Below are positions 24,787-35,554 of a stretch of 64,000 nt of DNA, in pieces. Position 1 is the stretch's first letter. Each line of letters starts with the position of its first letter. This stretch comes from Pseudomonas viridiflava. Its GTDB lineage: Bacteria; Pseudomonadota; Gammaproteobacteria; Pseudomonadales; Pseudomonadaceae. The position numbers and the translations under genes were made by a program. Location of the stretch: NCBI RefSeq assembly GCF_900583165.1, contig NZ_UTKY01000076.1, positions 186,001 through 250,000 of the forward strand, read 5' to 3'. Under the pieces are notes generated by a model. The model was not told the DNA's origin and did no database searches. It saw nothing but the letters and a program-made list of their open reading frames with translations.

Positions 24787-25983
24787 TTACAGCACCTGAA
24801 CGATTGCCTTTGTGACCGCGTCGATGTTGGACTGGTTCAACGCTGCCACACAGATACGCCCGGTATCCAGCGCGTAGATGCCGAACTCCGTGCGCAAGCG
24901 GGTGACTTGCTCAACCGTCAGGCCGGAGTAGGAGAACATCCCACGCTGGCGGCCGACGAAGCTGAAGTCATGGCCCGGTGCAGCCTTGGCCAGTTCCGAT
25001 ACCATCTGCTCACGCATGCCACGGATGCGCAGGCGCATCTCGGCCAGCTCGGCTTCCCATTGGGCGCGCAGCTCAGGGCTGTTGAGCACTGCGGCAACAA
25101 TCGCTGCGCCGTGAGTCGGCGGGTTGGAGTAGTTGGTGCGGATCACACGCTTGACCTGGGACAGGATGCGCGCGCTTTCTTCCTTGGACTCGCCGACGAT
25201 GGACAGCGCGCCCACACGTTCGCCGTACAGCGAGAACGACTTGGAGAACGAGCTGGACACAAAGAAGGTCAGGCCCGATTCAGCAAACAGACGCACGGCA
25301 GCGGCGTCTTCGTGGATGCCGTCGCCAAAGCCCTGGTAGGCCATGTCGAGGAACGGCACCAGGTTCTTGGCCTTGACCACGTCGAGCACGTTCTGCCAGT
25401 CGGCCGGGCTCAGGTCAACGCCGGTCGGGTTGTGGCAGCAGGCGTGCAGCACCACGATGGACTGGGGCGGCAGGGCGTTGAGGTCTTCGAGCAGGCCGGC
25501 ACGGTTTACGTCATGGGTAGCGGCGTCGTAGTAGCGATAGTTCTGTACCGGGAAGCCGGCGGTTTCGAACAGCGCGCGGTGGTTTTCCCAGCTTGGGTCG
25601 CTGATGGCCACGACGGCGTCAGGCAGCAGTTGCTTGAGGAAGTCAGCGCCGATTTTCAGGGCGCCCGTGCCGCCAACCGCTTGCACGGTAGTGACGCGGC
25701 CAGCCGACAGCAGCGGCGACTCAGCACCAAACAGCAGGGTTTGCACGGCTTTATCGTAGGCTGCGATGCCATCGATCGGCAGGTAGCCACGGGCGGCGTG
25801 TTGCGCCACGCGAATGGCTTCCGCTTCGGCAACGGCACGCAAGAGTGGAATCTTCCCCTCCTCGTTGCAGTAAACGCCTACGCCAAGGTTGACCTTGGTC
25901 GTACGTGTGTCGGCGTTGAATGCTTCGTTGAGGCCCAGGATAGGATCGCGTGGTGCCATTTCGACAGCGGAGAACAGGCTCAT
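24787..25983 (-). CDS. tyrB: Aromatic amino acid aminotransferase
   Basis: The start complementary to 25981-25983 (MSLFSAVEMAPRDPILGLNEAF) gives 398 residues, the usual length of aspartate/aromatic aminotransferases of subgroup I. The PLP lysine is in SSSFSKSFSLYGERVG, the cofactor-binding residues are in HACCHNPTGVDLS, and the substrate arginine is in GMFSYSGLT...NQSNID. It catalyses transamination of tyrosine, phenylalanine and aspartate with 2-oxoglutarate. It is divergent from uvrB, a pairing common in Pseudomonas. AspC activity is possible as well. Confidence 0.9.
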   Translation of the reverse strand: MSLFSAVEMAPRDPILGLNEAFNADTRTTKVNLGVGVYCNEEGKIPLLRAVAEAEAIRVAQHAARGYLPIDGIAAYDKAVQTLLFGAESPLLSAGRVTTVQAVGGTGALKIGADFLKQLLPDAVVAISDPSWENHRALFETAGFPVQNYRYYDAATHDVNRAGLLEDLNALPPQSIVVLHACCHNPTGVDLSPADWQNVLDVVKAKNLVPFLDMAYQGFGDGIHEDAAAVRLFAESGLTFFVSSSFSKSFSLYGERVGALSIVGESKEESARILSQVKRVIRTNYSNPPTHGAAIVAAVLNSPELRAQWEAELAEMRLRIRGMREQMVSELAKAAPGHDFSFVGRQRGMFSYSGLTVEQVTRLRTEFGIYALDTGRICVAALNQSNIDAVTKAIVQVL

Positions 25984-26325
25984 TTTTGCGGCAGCTCTAT
26001 GGGGGGTAGGAGGGACGTGTCGCGCTCCAGCCGAATGCACTAGAGCGGTGCACAAACGGGGAGCTAGTATAGAGGCCATCACGGCGTGAGGCGACAACCG
26101 AAACGGCTTTTCGGCCAAGTTTTTCGGTTTATTTGCTGACCGTTAGTCTTATTGCAACCTTGATCGTAGACGGCGGGTCAGATGATTGCCTTGAAAGCCG
26201 CCACTGTTGCCACCACTTATATGGCTATCATGGTTTTTTCCTACGGCCCGCGCTGAATCTTTGCGAGCGGTGGTCTTTTTCGTCCCCGACGGGTTTACAG
26301 TCCGGGGTGACTCAAAGAGGTACGT
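25984..26325. other. tyrB-uvrB divergent intergenic region
   Basis: These 342 bases carry the promoters of both genes. A TGCAC-7-GTGCA inverted repeat (26036-26052) lies in the tyrB leader, with no regulator assignable to it. No SOS-box match (CTGT-N8-ACAG) was seen upstream of uvrB. Confidence 0.5.
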
Positions 26326-28341
<2,016 letters not shown>

Positions 28342-28468
28342 GTCCATCCCCACGCCTTGAGGGCATTGTTTCGGAAGCCGGATAGCTAGATTTCGTCTGT
28401 TTCCTACATTTTTCGTGGGTAACCCGTTGTGATAATCCCGCCCCTCACGGGCTGTGCACGGGCGAAAA

Positions 28469-30088
28469 ATGATGAGCAATCACGTACTGAAATGGCTTTC
28501 AGCTGGAAGGGCCGTCTGTGCTGCAGGTGCGTTGCTATTGTTGCTGGGCGGGTGCTTGGGCATGCGGCAACCTGCAGGGCTGGGGGTCAGCTGGCTGCCG
28601 ACGTGTGAGGCCATTCCTGCCGCTGGCCTGGACCCCGAGGTGTTCGCCCGAACCCAATGCGGTATTGCGACAGTGCCGCTCGATCACTTGAATCCAATGG
28701 CCGGCACCCTGGACCTGGACATCACTCGGGTCAATGCCAGGCTACCTCACGCGCGTGAAGGTGCCATATTCACCAACCCAGGGGGGCCGGGTTCGTTAGG
28801 TAACGGTGTCTTTGCGCTGGTGTTGGCTTCAGCGTGGAAGGGCTTTGGCGAAGCGTCTGAAGTCGAGTCCTTTCGGCATTTGGTTGATGCCTATGATGTG
28901 ATCGCAATCACGCCGCGAGGGCAGGGCGGTCAGGCAAATTCGCAGTTGGTATGCCAATCAGACGAAATGATTGTCGCGCAAAACGACCTCTCCGAAGATC
29001 AAACGCCTGCCAATTTCGCCGCATTGCAGCATAACGTCGGGGTGCTGGCGCGTGGTTGTGCCAGCCAGCGGCTTGCGCCGTATATCAATACCGATCAGAC
29101 CGCGCGGGATATGGAGTTTGTTCGAAAACAGCTCAAGGAGCCCAAGCTTCACTACTTTGGTAATTCCTACGGTACCTGGCTGGGCGCTTGGTATGGCGGA
29201 CTGTTTCCTAATCAGGTCGGACGCATGGTGCTGGACTCCAATGTTGACTGGACTTCGAGCTTCCAGGGCGCCAGTTTGAATAGTGCGCCGGAGAAAGAAA
29301 GAGTCTTTGAGCGCTTTGTCGCACAACACGCTGCGGCCAACGCGACGGTTTATCAGATGGGCGAAGATCCGAGTGGCGTACGTCAGGTCTTTCTGGGCCT
29401 GTTGCCTGAAGTCAGGGCGGCCTTGCGTTCTGACACCGACTTCTACAGTTCTGCCGACTATCTGCTCGCGGCACGAGCACTCAGTGGGTGGTTGCAGGTC
29501 TGGCCGGGTATATCGGACGCTGAGCTCCTCGCACTGGCAGGCACCTATCGATTCAGCCCGGATACCGAGGTGGCACAGGCCGCGCGAAGGGCATTTACAG
29601 ACCTGTTGCGGGCGACGCGATCACCTGCCCACTGGAATGGTATCCCTCCCGGCCCCCTACGACTGACACCCGAGGAGTCTGTGCGTAGCACAGTGTTGTG
29701 CAGCGACTCGGTGGCCTCGGGCGAAGCTTTTTGGACGGGAAAGGAAAGTCTTTACGCTGTTCGCTATCCTGTCGGCGGCAGTTTTTTTCCTGCCAGGCAT
29801 TGCTCTGCCTGGGCGGGCACACAATTGTCAGGTGTGCCGTTGAGCCGTTTGGGGCGGCTGGAGAGTATCGTGATGGTGCAGGCCGAATACGATGACCAAA
29901 CCCCAAAAAATGGCGCCGTGCGGGCGTTTGATAGCTTGCCCAATACTCACCTGATTGTGCTAGAGGGGGCGTACCGACATGGGGTTTCTTTCAGTGAGTA
30001 CGATGCCTGTGTGACCCCCAAGGTTGGCGAGTACTTGGCTTACGGTCGTAAGCCTGAACGCCTTTCGATTTGTAATGCGGCGGATTGA
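28469..30088 (+). CDS. Alpha/beta hydrolase lipoprotein (TAP-like)
   Basis: From the ATG at 28469 (a second ATG follows at 28472) the protein has 539 residues with a signal segment and lipobox LLLGGC, so it is probably an envelope lipoprotein. The hydrolase core shows the oxyanion segment FTNPGGPGSLG, the nucleophile in YFGNSYGTWLGA, and late acid and histidine residues (EYDDQTP, YRHGVSF) in the TAP-like C-terminal domain. This is the layout of proline iminopeptidase/tripeptidyl-peptidase-like hydrolases, though esterase activity is equally possible. It stands alone between uvrB and gltX. Confidence 0.8.
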   Translation: MMSNHVLKWLSAGRAVCAAGALLLLLGGCLGMRQPAGLGVSWLPTCEAIPAAGLDPEVFARTQCGIATVPLDHLNPMAGTLDLDITRVNARLPHAREGAIFTNPGGPGSLGNGVFALVLASAWKGFGEASEVESFRHLVDAYDVIAITPRGQGGQANSQLVCQSDEMIVAQNDLSEDQTPANFAALQHNVGVLARGCASQRLAPYINTDQTARDMEFVRKQLKEPKLHYFGNSYGTWLGAWYGGLFPNQVGRMVLDSNVDWTSSFQGASLNSAPEKERVFERFVAQHAAANATVYQMGEDPSGVRQVFLGLLPEVRAALRSDTDFYSSADYLLAARALSGWLQVWPGISDAELLALAGTYRFSPDTEVAQAARRAFTDLLRATRSPAHWNGIPPGPLRLTPEESVRSTVLCSDSVASGEAFWTGKESLYAVRYPVGGSFFPARHCSAWAGTQLSGVPLSRLGRLESIVMVQAEYDDQTPKNGAVRAFDSLPNTHLIVLEGAYRHGVSFSEYDACVTPKVGEYLAYGRKPERLSICNAAD

Positions 30089-30188
30089 CTGGCGTGCATA
30101 AGCCTCAAGCTGGAGCCTGGGGGCCTTGGGCTGTTACCATTCGCCCCTTGCTTTAACTTTTAGTTTTATCGCCCATTCGAGACCCGCC

Positions 30189-31670
30189 ATGACCACCGTC
30201 CGCACGCGCATCGCGCCATCGCCTACTGGGGATCCCCACGTCGGTACTGCCTACATCGCCTTGTTCAACTACTGCTTTGCCAAGCAGCACGGCGGTGAAT
30301 TCATCCTGCGGATCGAAGACACCGACCAGGTGCGCTCCACCCGTGAGTCGGAGCAGCAGATTTTCGATGCCCTGCGCTGGTTGGGCATTACCTGGGCCGA
30401 AGGCCCGGACGTTGGCGGCCCCCACGGCCCGTATCGCCAGAGCGAGCGCAGCGACATCTACAAGCAGTACACCCAGCAACTGGTGGACATGGGCCATGCA
30501 TTCCCATGTTTCTGCACGGCTGAAGAGCTCGACCAGATGCGCGCCGAGCAACAGGCCCGTGGTGAAACCCCACGCTACGACGGCCGCGCACTGCTGCTGT
30601 CCAAGGAAGAAGTGGCCCAGCGCTTGGCCGCCGGCGAACCCCACGTGATCCGCATGAAAGTGCCGAGTGAAGGCGTGTGCGTGGTGCCGGACATGCTGCG
30701 CGGTGACGTCGAGATCCCGTGGGACCGCATGGACATGCAGGTGCTGATGAAGACCGACGGCCTGCCGACGTACTTCCTCGCCAACGTGGTCGACGACCAT
30801 CTGATGGGCATCACCCACGTGCTGCGCGGCGAAGAGTGGCTGCCATCGGCGCCAAAATTGATCTTGCTCTACGAATACTTCGGCTGGGAGCAACCGCAGC
30901 TGTGCTACATGCCGCTGCTGCGTAACCCGGATAAGAGCAAGCTGTCCAAGCGCAAGAACCCGACCTCGGTGACGTTCTACGAGCGCATGGGCTTTATGCC
31001 CGAAGCGATGCTCAACTACTTGGGGCGCATGGGCTGGTCGATGCCGGACGAGCGCGAGAAGTTCTCGCTGCAGGAAATGGTCGACAATTTCGACCTGTCC
31101 CGCGTCTCGCTGGGCGGGCCGATCTTTGATATCGAGAAACTGTCGTGGCTTAACGGCCAGTGGCTGCGTGACCTGCCGGTGGAAGAGTTCGCCACGCGCG
31201 TGCAGCAGTGGGCGCTGAACCCTGAGTACATGATGAAGATCGCGCCGCTGGTGCAGGGCAGGGTGGAGACATTCAGCCAGGTCGCGCCGTTGGCCAGCTT
31301 CTTCTTTGCCGGGGGCGTGAACCCGGATGCCAAGCTGTTCGAGTCCAAGAAGCTCTCGGGTGATCAGGTGCGCCAGTTGATGCAGTTGATCTTGTGGAAG
31401 CTCGAGAGCCTGCGCCAGTGGGAAAAGGATGCGATTACCGCGACGATCCAGGCAGTGGTCGAATCCCTTGAGTTGAAATTGCGCGATGCCATGCCGCTGA
31501 TGTTTGCCGCGATTACGGGGCAGGCGAGTTCGGTGTCGGTCCTCGATGCGATGGAAATCCTGGGTCCGGACCTCACCCGTTTCCGTCTGCGCCAAGCCCT
31601 TGATTTGCTTGGTGGTGTATCGAAGAAAGAAAACAAAGAGTGGGAAAAGCTGCTGGGCGCGATTGCTTAA
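30189..31670 (+). CDS. gltX: Glutamyl-tRNA synthetase
   Basis: The start at 30189 (MTTVRTRIAPSPTGDPHVGT) gives 493 residues. The HIGH equivalent is PSPTGDPHVGTAYIALFNY and the KMSKS equivalent is KLSKRKNPTSV. A C-terminal all-helical anticodon-binding domain completes a discriminating-length class Ib GluRS. It charges tRNA-Glu, two copies of which lie 300 to 650 bases downstream. A 63-base longer in-frame start is rejected because it precedes the conserved N-terminus. Confidence 0.97.
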   Translation: MTTVRTRIAPSPTGDPHVGTAYIALFNYCFAKQHGGEFILRIEDTDQVRSTRESEQQIFDALRWLGITWAEGPDVGGPHGPYRQSERSDIYKQYTQQLVDMGHAFPCFCTAEELDQMRAEQQARGETPRYDGRALLLSKEEVAQRLAAGEPHVIRMKVPSEGVCVVPDMLRGDVEIPWDRMDMQVLMKTDGLPTYFLANVVDDHLMGITHVLRGEEWLPSAPKLILLYEYFGWEQPQLCYMPLLRNPDKSKLSKRKNPTSVTFYERMGFMPEAMLNYLGRMGWSMPDEREKFSLQEMVDNFDLSRVSLGGPIFDIEKLSWLNGQWLRDLPVEEFATRVQQWALNPEYMMKIAPLVQGRVETFSQVAPLASFFFAGGVNPDAKLFESKKLSGDQVRQLMQLILWKLESLRQWEKDAITATIQAVVESLELKLRDAMPLMFAAITGQASSVSVLDAMEILGPDLTRFRLRQALDLLGGVSKKENKEWEKLLGAIA

Positions 31671-31685
31671 GCAGGCTGCTGTAGC

Positions 31686-31715
31686 GGCGAAACCCCGGCT
31701 TTCCGGGGTTTCGCC
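31686..31715. terminator. Stem-loop after gltX
   Basis: GGCGAAACCCCGG-CTTT-CCGGGGTTTCGCC is a perfect 13-bp stem 16 bases after the gltX stop. It has no T-run, so it may act as an attenuating or mRNA-stabilising hairpin rather than an intrinsic terminator. Confidence 0.65.
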
Positions 31716-31767
31716 GGTAAGTGATTGTTATCCCGGCAAAAAACTTTGGAAATTGTTGAAAATAAAT

Positions 31768-31796
31768 TTGACACACTTCCAAACCGCCATTAAGAT
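31768..31796 (+). promoter_or_regulatory. Sigma-70 promoter of the tRNA-Ala/Glu array
   Basis: TTGACA, a 17-base spacer and TAAGAT sit 22 bases upstream of the first tRNA-Ala. This is a near-consensus promoter with a GC-rich discriminator (CGCCCCGTC), as expected for stable RNA. Confidence 0.8.
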
Positions 31797-31817
31797 TCGC
31801 CCCGTCCTCACCGATGA

Positions 31818-31893
<76 letters not shown>

Positions 31894-31971
31894 ATTTGAA
31901 GGTTTAAGGTCTGGCCACACCGTCCTTGAATCGATCAGTTCTCAGCGCTGATCAGTTGTACAGAAGGTTTT

Positions 31972-32047
31972 GTCCCCTTCGTCTAGTGGCCTAGGACACC
32001 GCCCTTTCACGGCGGTAACAGGGGTTCGAGTCCCCTAGGGGACGCCA
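31972..32047 (+). tRNA. tRNA-Glu(TTC)
   Basis: A 76-base cloverleaf with encoded CCA, acceptor GTCCCCT/AGGGGAC, anticodon TTC in CCCTTTCACG and T-loop TTCGAGT. It lies downstream of gltX, whose product charges it. Confidence 0.96.
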
Positions 32048-32097
32048 GTTTCAACAAGCAGTTCGAAAGTCCTGCTGCGTCGCGAGACGAAAAATCC

Positions 32098-32173
<76 letters not shown>

Positions 32174-32252
32174 ATTTACAGGTTCAAGGTCTGGCCACAC
32201 CGTCCTTGAATCGATCAGTTCTCAGCACTGATCAGTTGTATAGAAGGTTTGT

Positions 32253-32328
32253 GTCCCCTTCGTCTAGTGGCCTAGGACACCGCCCTTTCACGGCGGTAAC
32301 AGGGGTTCGAGTCCCCTAGGGGACGCCA
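32253..32328 (+). tRNA. tRNA-Glu(TTC), second copy
   Basis: Identical to the tRNA-Glu at 31972. The Ala-Glu spacers of both units differ at only a few positions, which shows that the whole unit of about 280 bases was duplicated. Confidence 0.96.
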
Positions 32329-32334
32329 CGATTA

Positions 32335-32388
32335 CCCGCTCTGCGGGATTTTTAAGGGTCATTCAATTATTGAATGGCCCTTTTGTTT
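32335..32388 (+). terminator. Double terminator of the tRNA array
   Basis: Two hairpins follow in tandem: CCCGC-TCT-GCGGG with an ATTTTT tail, then GGGTCATTCAA-TTA-TTGAATGGCCC with TTTTG. Both fit rho-independent termination after the last tRNA-Glu. Confidence 0.85.
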
Positions 32389-32462
32389 GTCTGGCGTTTG
32401 GCTAATTCTCTCTTCTCTTCCTTTTTTAGCTTCTGACCAATGGTCGCGCCTGTCGCTTGCCA

Positions 32463-32485
32463 AATATTATTATGGTAATAATATT
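32463..32485. promoter_or_regulatory. Putative TetR operator (perfect inverted repeat)
   Basis: AATATTATTA-TGG-TAATAATATT is a perfect 10-bp inverted repeat with a 3-base spacer, 22 bases ahead of the TetR-family start and in a locally AT-rich promoter. This is the expected form of an autoregulatory operator. Confidence 0.75.
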
Positions 32486-32507
32486 CAACCCATGAGAAAC
32501 GGAGGCA

Positions 32508-33050
32508 ATGATGAGCGATAAAAAAGCGCAAACCCGCGAACGTATTTTGCAGGCTGCCAGCGCCGCGTTGATCCAGCGTGGCCCGGCTGAACCCAGTGTG
32601 GGCGAAGTCATGGGGGCGGCGGGGCTGACCGTTGGCGGTTTCTACGCGCATTTTGAAAGCAAGGACGCGCTGATGCTTGAGGCGTTCACGCAGTTGTTGG
32701 CCAAGCGCCGCGCCTCCATCGACGATATGGATGCGCAATTGACTGGCGAAGAGCGCCGGGGCCTGGTGGCGGCGTTCTATCTGTCACGCAAGCACCGCGA
32801 CTCTACGGCCCAGGCCTGCCCGATCCCGGCTACCGTCGGCGAAATGGCCAGGCTGCCAGATGAGTTTCGCCAGGCGTTGAATGAGCATTGCGAATTAATG
32901 GCCGCCCAATTGGCCGCTACTCCTGAAGACACCGACAAAGCCTTGGCCGACATGGCGCTGATGATCGGTGGCCTGGCCTTGGCCCGCGCCCTTGGGCCGG
33001 GTGAGTTGTCTGACCGCGTGTTGCGCGCCGCCAAGTCGGCCGTGCGCTAG
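32508..33050 (+). CDS. TetR/AcrR-family transcriptional regulator
   Basis: The 180-residue protein has the TetR DNA-binding domain (RERILQAASAALIQRGPAEPSVGEVMGAAGLTVGGFYAHFESKDAL) and a helical ligand domain. A strong GGAGG precedes ATGATG (32508/32511). A perfect palindrome in the promoter suggests autorepression, and the next gene, a hydrolase 15 bases downstream, is probably in the same operon and so a target. The inducer is unknown. Confidence 0.9.
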   Translation: MMSDKKAQTRERILQAASAALIQRGPAEPSVGEVMGAAGLTVGGFYAHFESKDALMLEAFTQLLAKRRASIDDMDAQLTGEERRGLVAAFYLSRKHRDSTAQACPIPATVGEMARLPDEFRQALNEHCELMAAQLAATPEDTDKALADMALMIGGLALARALGPGELSDRVLRAAKSAVR

Positions 33051-33065
33051 AAGAGGGCTTGCAGG

Positions 33066-33899
33066 ATGGGCGCGTTAACCTGGATTCGTCGTTTCAATGG
33101 CACGCTGGGGCATGTGGCACCGCAAACGGTCGCCAACAAGATGCGGCGTGCCTTTATGACCCCGCGTGAGCTGCCGCCCCGCGATTGGGAGCTACCGCTG
33201 CTGGCTCAATCGGAGCGCATCACCCTGCGTTTCGGCTTGTCGGCCCTGCGCTGGGGCCAGGGACCTGCGGTGTTGCTGATGCATGGTTGGGAAGGGCGCC
33301 CCACTCAATTTGCCAGCCTGATCACTGCGCTGGTCGACAATGGGTATTGCGTAATTGCCTTGGACGGCCCTGCCCACGGTCGCTCTCCAGGGCGTGAGGC
33401 CCACGTGCTGCTGTTCGCCCGCGCCATGCTGGAGGCTGCCGCGCAGTTGCCACCGCTGCATGCTGTGATCGGCCACTCCATGGGCGGCGCCAGTGCGATG
33501 CTGGCGGTGCAATTGGGGTTGCGTACCGAGGCGTTGGTCAGTATCGCGGCACCGTCGCGCTTCCTTGACGTGCTGCGCGGTTTTACCAAGATGGTGGGCT
33601 TGCCGTCCCGAGCGCGCGCTGCGTTTATCCACGAAGTCGAGTCGGCTATCGGCATGCCGCTCAAGCACTTGGACGTGGCGCAGTACCAGATGAATATGCC
33701 CGGCCTGATTGTGCATGCCGAAGACGACACCTTTGTGCCGGTCAAGGCTTCCCAGGCCATCCACGAGGCTTGGTTCGACAGCCGTCTGTTGCGCCTGGAG
33801 CAGGGTGGCCACCAGAAAGTCCTGGCCGACCCACGGGTCATCGATGGCGTGCTCGCGTTGCTGGCCGGCCGTCGTCTACAGGAGCGGCAAACGGCCTGA
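33066..33899 (+). CDS. Alpha/beta hydrolase
   Basis: The 277-residue protein has LLMHGWEGRPTQF as oxyanion segment, nucleophile elbow GHSMGG, an aspartate in VHAEDDTFVPV and a histidine in QGGHQKVL, giving a complete alpha/beta-hydrolase triad. There is no signal peptide, so it is cytosolic. It lies 15 bases behind the TetR gene and is followed within 40 bases by a thioesterase, suggesting an acyl-ester or thioester detoxification unit controlled by the TetR protein. The substrate is unknown. Confidence 0.85.
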   Translation: MGALTWIRRFNGTLGHVAPQTVANKMRRAFMTPRELPPRDWELPLLAQSERITLRFGLSALRWGQGPAVLLMHGWEGRPTQFASLITALVDNGYCVIALDGPAHGRSPGREAHVLLFARAMLEAAAQLPPLHAVIGHSMGGASAMLAVQLGLRTEALVSIAAPSRFLDVLRGFTKMVGLPSRARAAFIHEVESAIGMPLKHLDVAQYQMNMPGLIVHAEDDTFVPVKASQAIHEAWFDSRLLRLEQGGHQKVLADPRVIDGVLALLAGRRLQERQTA

Positions 33900-33938
33900 T
33901 ACACTGCCCCGCCGACATTAATCGACTGGGAGCAAGGC

Positions 33939-34373
33939 ATGGGCTGGGATTTGGCAACGCCATTCATCATCGACCTGCGGGTCACCGCCGAGGACATCGA
34001 CGGCCTGGGGCACGCCAATAACGCGGTGTATGTGTCCTGGCTCGAACGCTGCGCCTGGCGCCATTCTCAGCGCCTGGGGCTGGACCTCACCGAGTACCGT
34101 CGGCTGGACCGCGCCATGGCCGTGGTGCGCCATGAGATTGATTACCTGGCCGCCGGTTATGAAGGCGATGAGCTGCAACTGGCGACCTGGATCGTCGACT
34201 GGGACCAGCGCCTGAAAATGACCCGGCGCTTCCAGCTGTTCCGCCCCCGCGACGGCGCAACCCTGCTACGTGCGCAAACCACTTTCGTCTGCATTGAGCT
34301 GTCCACTGGCAAGCCCAAGCGCATGCCGCCAGAGTTTCTCGACGGTTACGGCCCCGCCCTGACAGGGGGTTAA
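33939..34373 (+). CDS. Acyl-CoA thioesterase, YbgC/4HBT family
   Basis: The 144-residue hot-dog-fold protein has the 4-hydroxybenzoyl-CoA thioesterase motif DIDGLGHANNAVYVSWLE, with the catalytic Asp replaced within the segment DGLGHANN as in the YbgC branch, and RHEIDYLAAGYEGDEL. These enzymes hydrolyse short or aromatic acyl-CoA thioesters. A GGAGCAAGG sequence precedes the ATG. It follows the hydrolase and may belong to the same unit. Confidence 0.83.
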   Translation: MGWDLATPFIIDLRVTAEDIDGLGHANNAVYVSWLERCAWRHSQRLGLDLTEYRRLDRAMAVVRHEIDYLAAGYEGDELQLATWIVDWDQRLKMTRRFQLFRPRDGATLLRAQTTFVCIELSTGKPKRMPPEFLDGYGPALTGG

Positions 34374-34428
34374 CGGTTGCCGTCGCAAATCCAGTAAACT
34401 GCGCCACGATTTTCGTTGAGTGTTTTCC

Positions 34429-35388
34429 ATGCAAATTGCTTTGGCGCCCATGGAGGGGTTGGTCGACAACATCCTGCGGGACGTGTTGACCCGCGTGGGC
34501 GGTATTGACTGGTGCGTGACCGAATTTATCCGCGTCAACGACCGCTTGCTCACCCCTGCCTATTTTCACAAGCTCGCCCCTGAACTGCTGCACGGTGCCC
34601 ACACCGCTGCGGGCGTGCCATTGCGCGTGCAGTTGCTCGGTTCCGACCCCGTGTGCCTGGCAGAAAACGCCGCCCTGGCCTGTGAGCTGGGCTCGCAAGT
34701 GATCGATCTCAACTTCGGATGCCCGGCCAAGACGGTGAACAAATCCCGTGGCGGCGCGGTGTTGCTCAAGGAGCCCGAGCTGCTCAATCAGATCGTCGAG
34801 CACGTACGGCGTGCCGTGCCAGACCATATCCCGGTGACCGCCAAAATGCGCCTGGGCTTTGACAGCCCCGACGGCGCACTGGTCTGCGCCACAGCTTTGG
34901 CCGAAGGCGGCGCGGCCCATATCGTGGTGCATGCACGCACCAAGACCGATGGCTACAAGCCGCCGGCCCACTGGGAATGGATTCCCCGTGTGCAGGACGT
35001 GGTCAAGGTGCCGGTATTTGCCAATGGCGACATCTGGAGTGTTGAAGACTGGAAGCGTTGCCGTGAAGTCAGCGGCGCCGAAGACATCATGCTCGGTCGC
35101 GGCCTGGTGGCGCGCCCTGATCTGGCGCGGCAAATCGCTGCCGCACGTGCGGGCGAAGAGGTCGAGGAAATGACCTGGGCAGATATGCAGCCCATGCTTC
35201 AGGAGTTCTGGACCCAATCAGTGGCGCAGTTGACCGAACGCCAGGCACCAGGGCGTTTGAAGCAGTGGCTGGCAATGTTGACGCGTAATTATCCGCAGGC
35301 GGTGGAACTCTTTACCGCGTTGCGTCGGGAGACTGATTTGCAGCAGGTCAGCCGTTTGCTCGGCATGACCCACCCTGCAATAAACTGA
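34429..35388 (+). CDS. dusC: tRNA-dihydrouridine(16) synthase
   Basis: The 319-residue FMN enzyme begins MQIALAPMEGLVDNILR, the flavin-binding strand of Dus proteins, and has the catalytic cysteine in DLNFGCPAKTVNKSRGGA, plus VHARTKTDGYKPPAHW and GRGLVARPDLA. The pattern fits the DusC branch that reduces U16 of tRNA with NADPH. The ATG at 34429 is preferred over an upstream GTG because it places the conserved strand at the N-terminus. Confidence 0.92.
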   Translation: MQIALAPMEGLVDNILRDVLTRVGGIDWCVTEFIRVNDRLLTPAYFHKLAPELLHGAHTAAGVPLRVQLLGSDPVCLAENAALACELGSQVIDLNFGCPAKTVNKSRGGAVLLKEPELLNQIVEHVRRAVPDHIPVTAKMRLGFDSPDGALVCATALAEGGAAHIVVHARTKTDGYKPPAHWEWIPRVQDVVKVPVFANGDIWSVEDWKRCREVSGAEDIMLGRGLVARPDLARQIAAARAGEEVEEMTWADMQPMLQEFWTQSVAQLTERQAPGRLKQWLAMLTRNYPQAVELFTALRRETDLQQVSRLLGMTHPAIN

Positions 35389-35424
35389 CGACATTAGACG
35401 CAGGATTAATTCCACACCAAATAT

Positions 35425-35453
35425 GGAACCATTTAGAGCAGAGGTAACACACA
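35425..35453 (+). promoter_or_regulatory. GGAACC-box promoter candidate (ECF/hrp-like)
   Basis: GGAACC, 16 bases, then ACACACA resembles the hrp box GGAACC-N16-CCACNNA with one mismatch in the second element. It lies about 100 bases upstream of the orphan glycine-rich gene at 35555. It is a weak match and might equally be an unrelated ECF-type or chance site. Confidence 0.35.
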
Positions 35454-35554
35454 GGTAGGAGAAAGCTTAACGGGGTGCATGTTGCTATTAAAGTATCTGC
35501 CCCTGAATGGTTTCTTTTTTATCGGTGAGTTAATACTGCAGAGGGTTCCTTTAA

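Noticed and set aside
24355..26043. Long open frame opposite tyrB (562 codons)
   Set aside because: It is the antisense of the well-supported aminotransferase gene; high GC leaves long shadow frames, and its translation lacks recognisable domains.
30153..31595. Open frame opposite gltX (480 codons)
   Set aside because: Antisense shadow of a complete gltX; His- and Arg-rich translation without domain structure.
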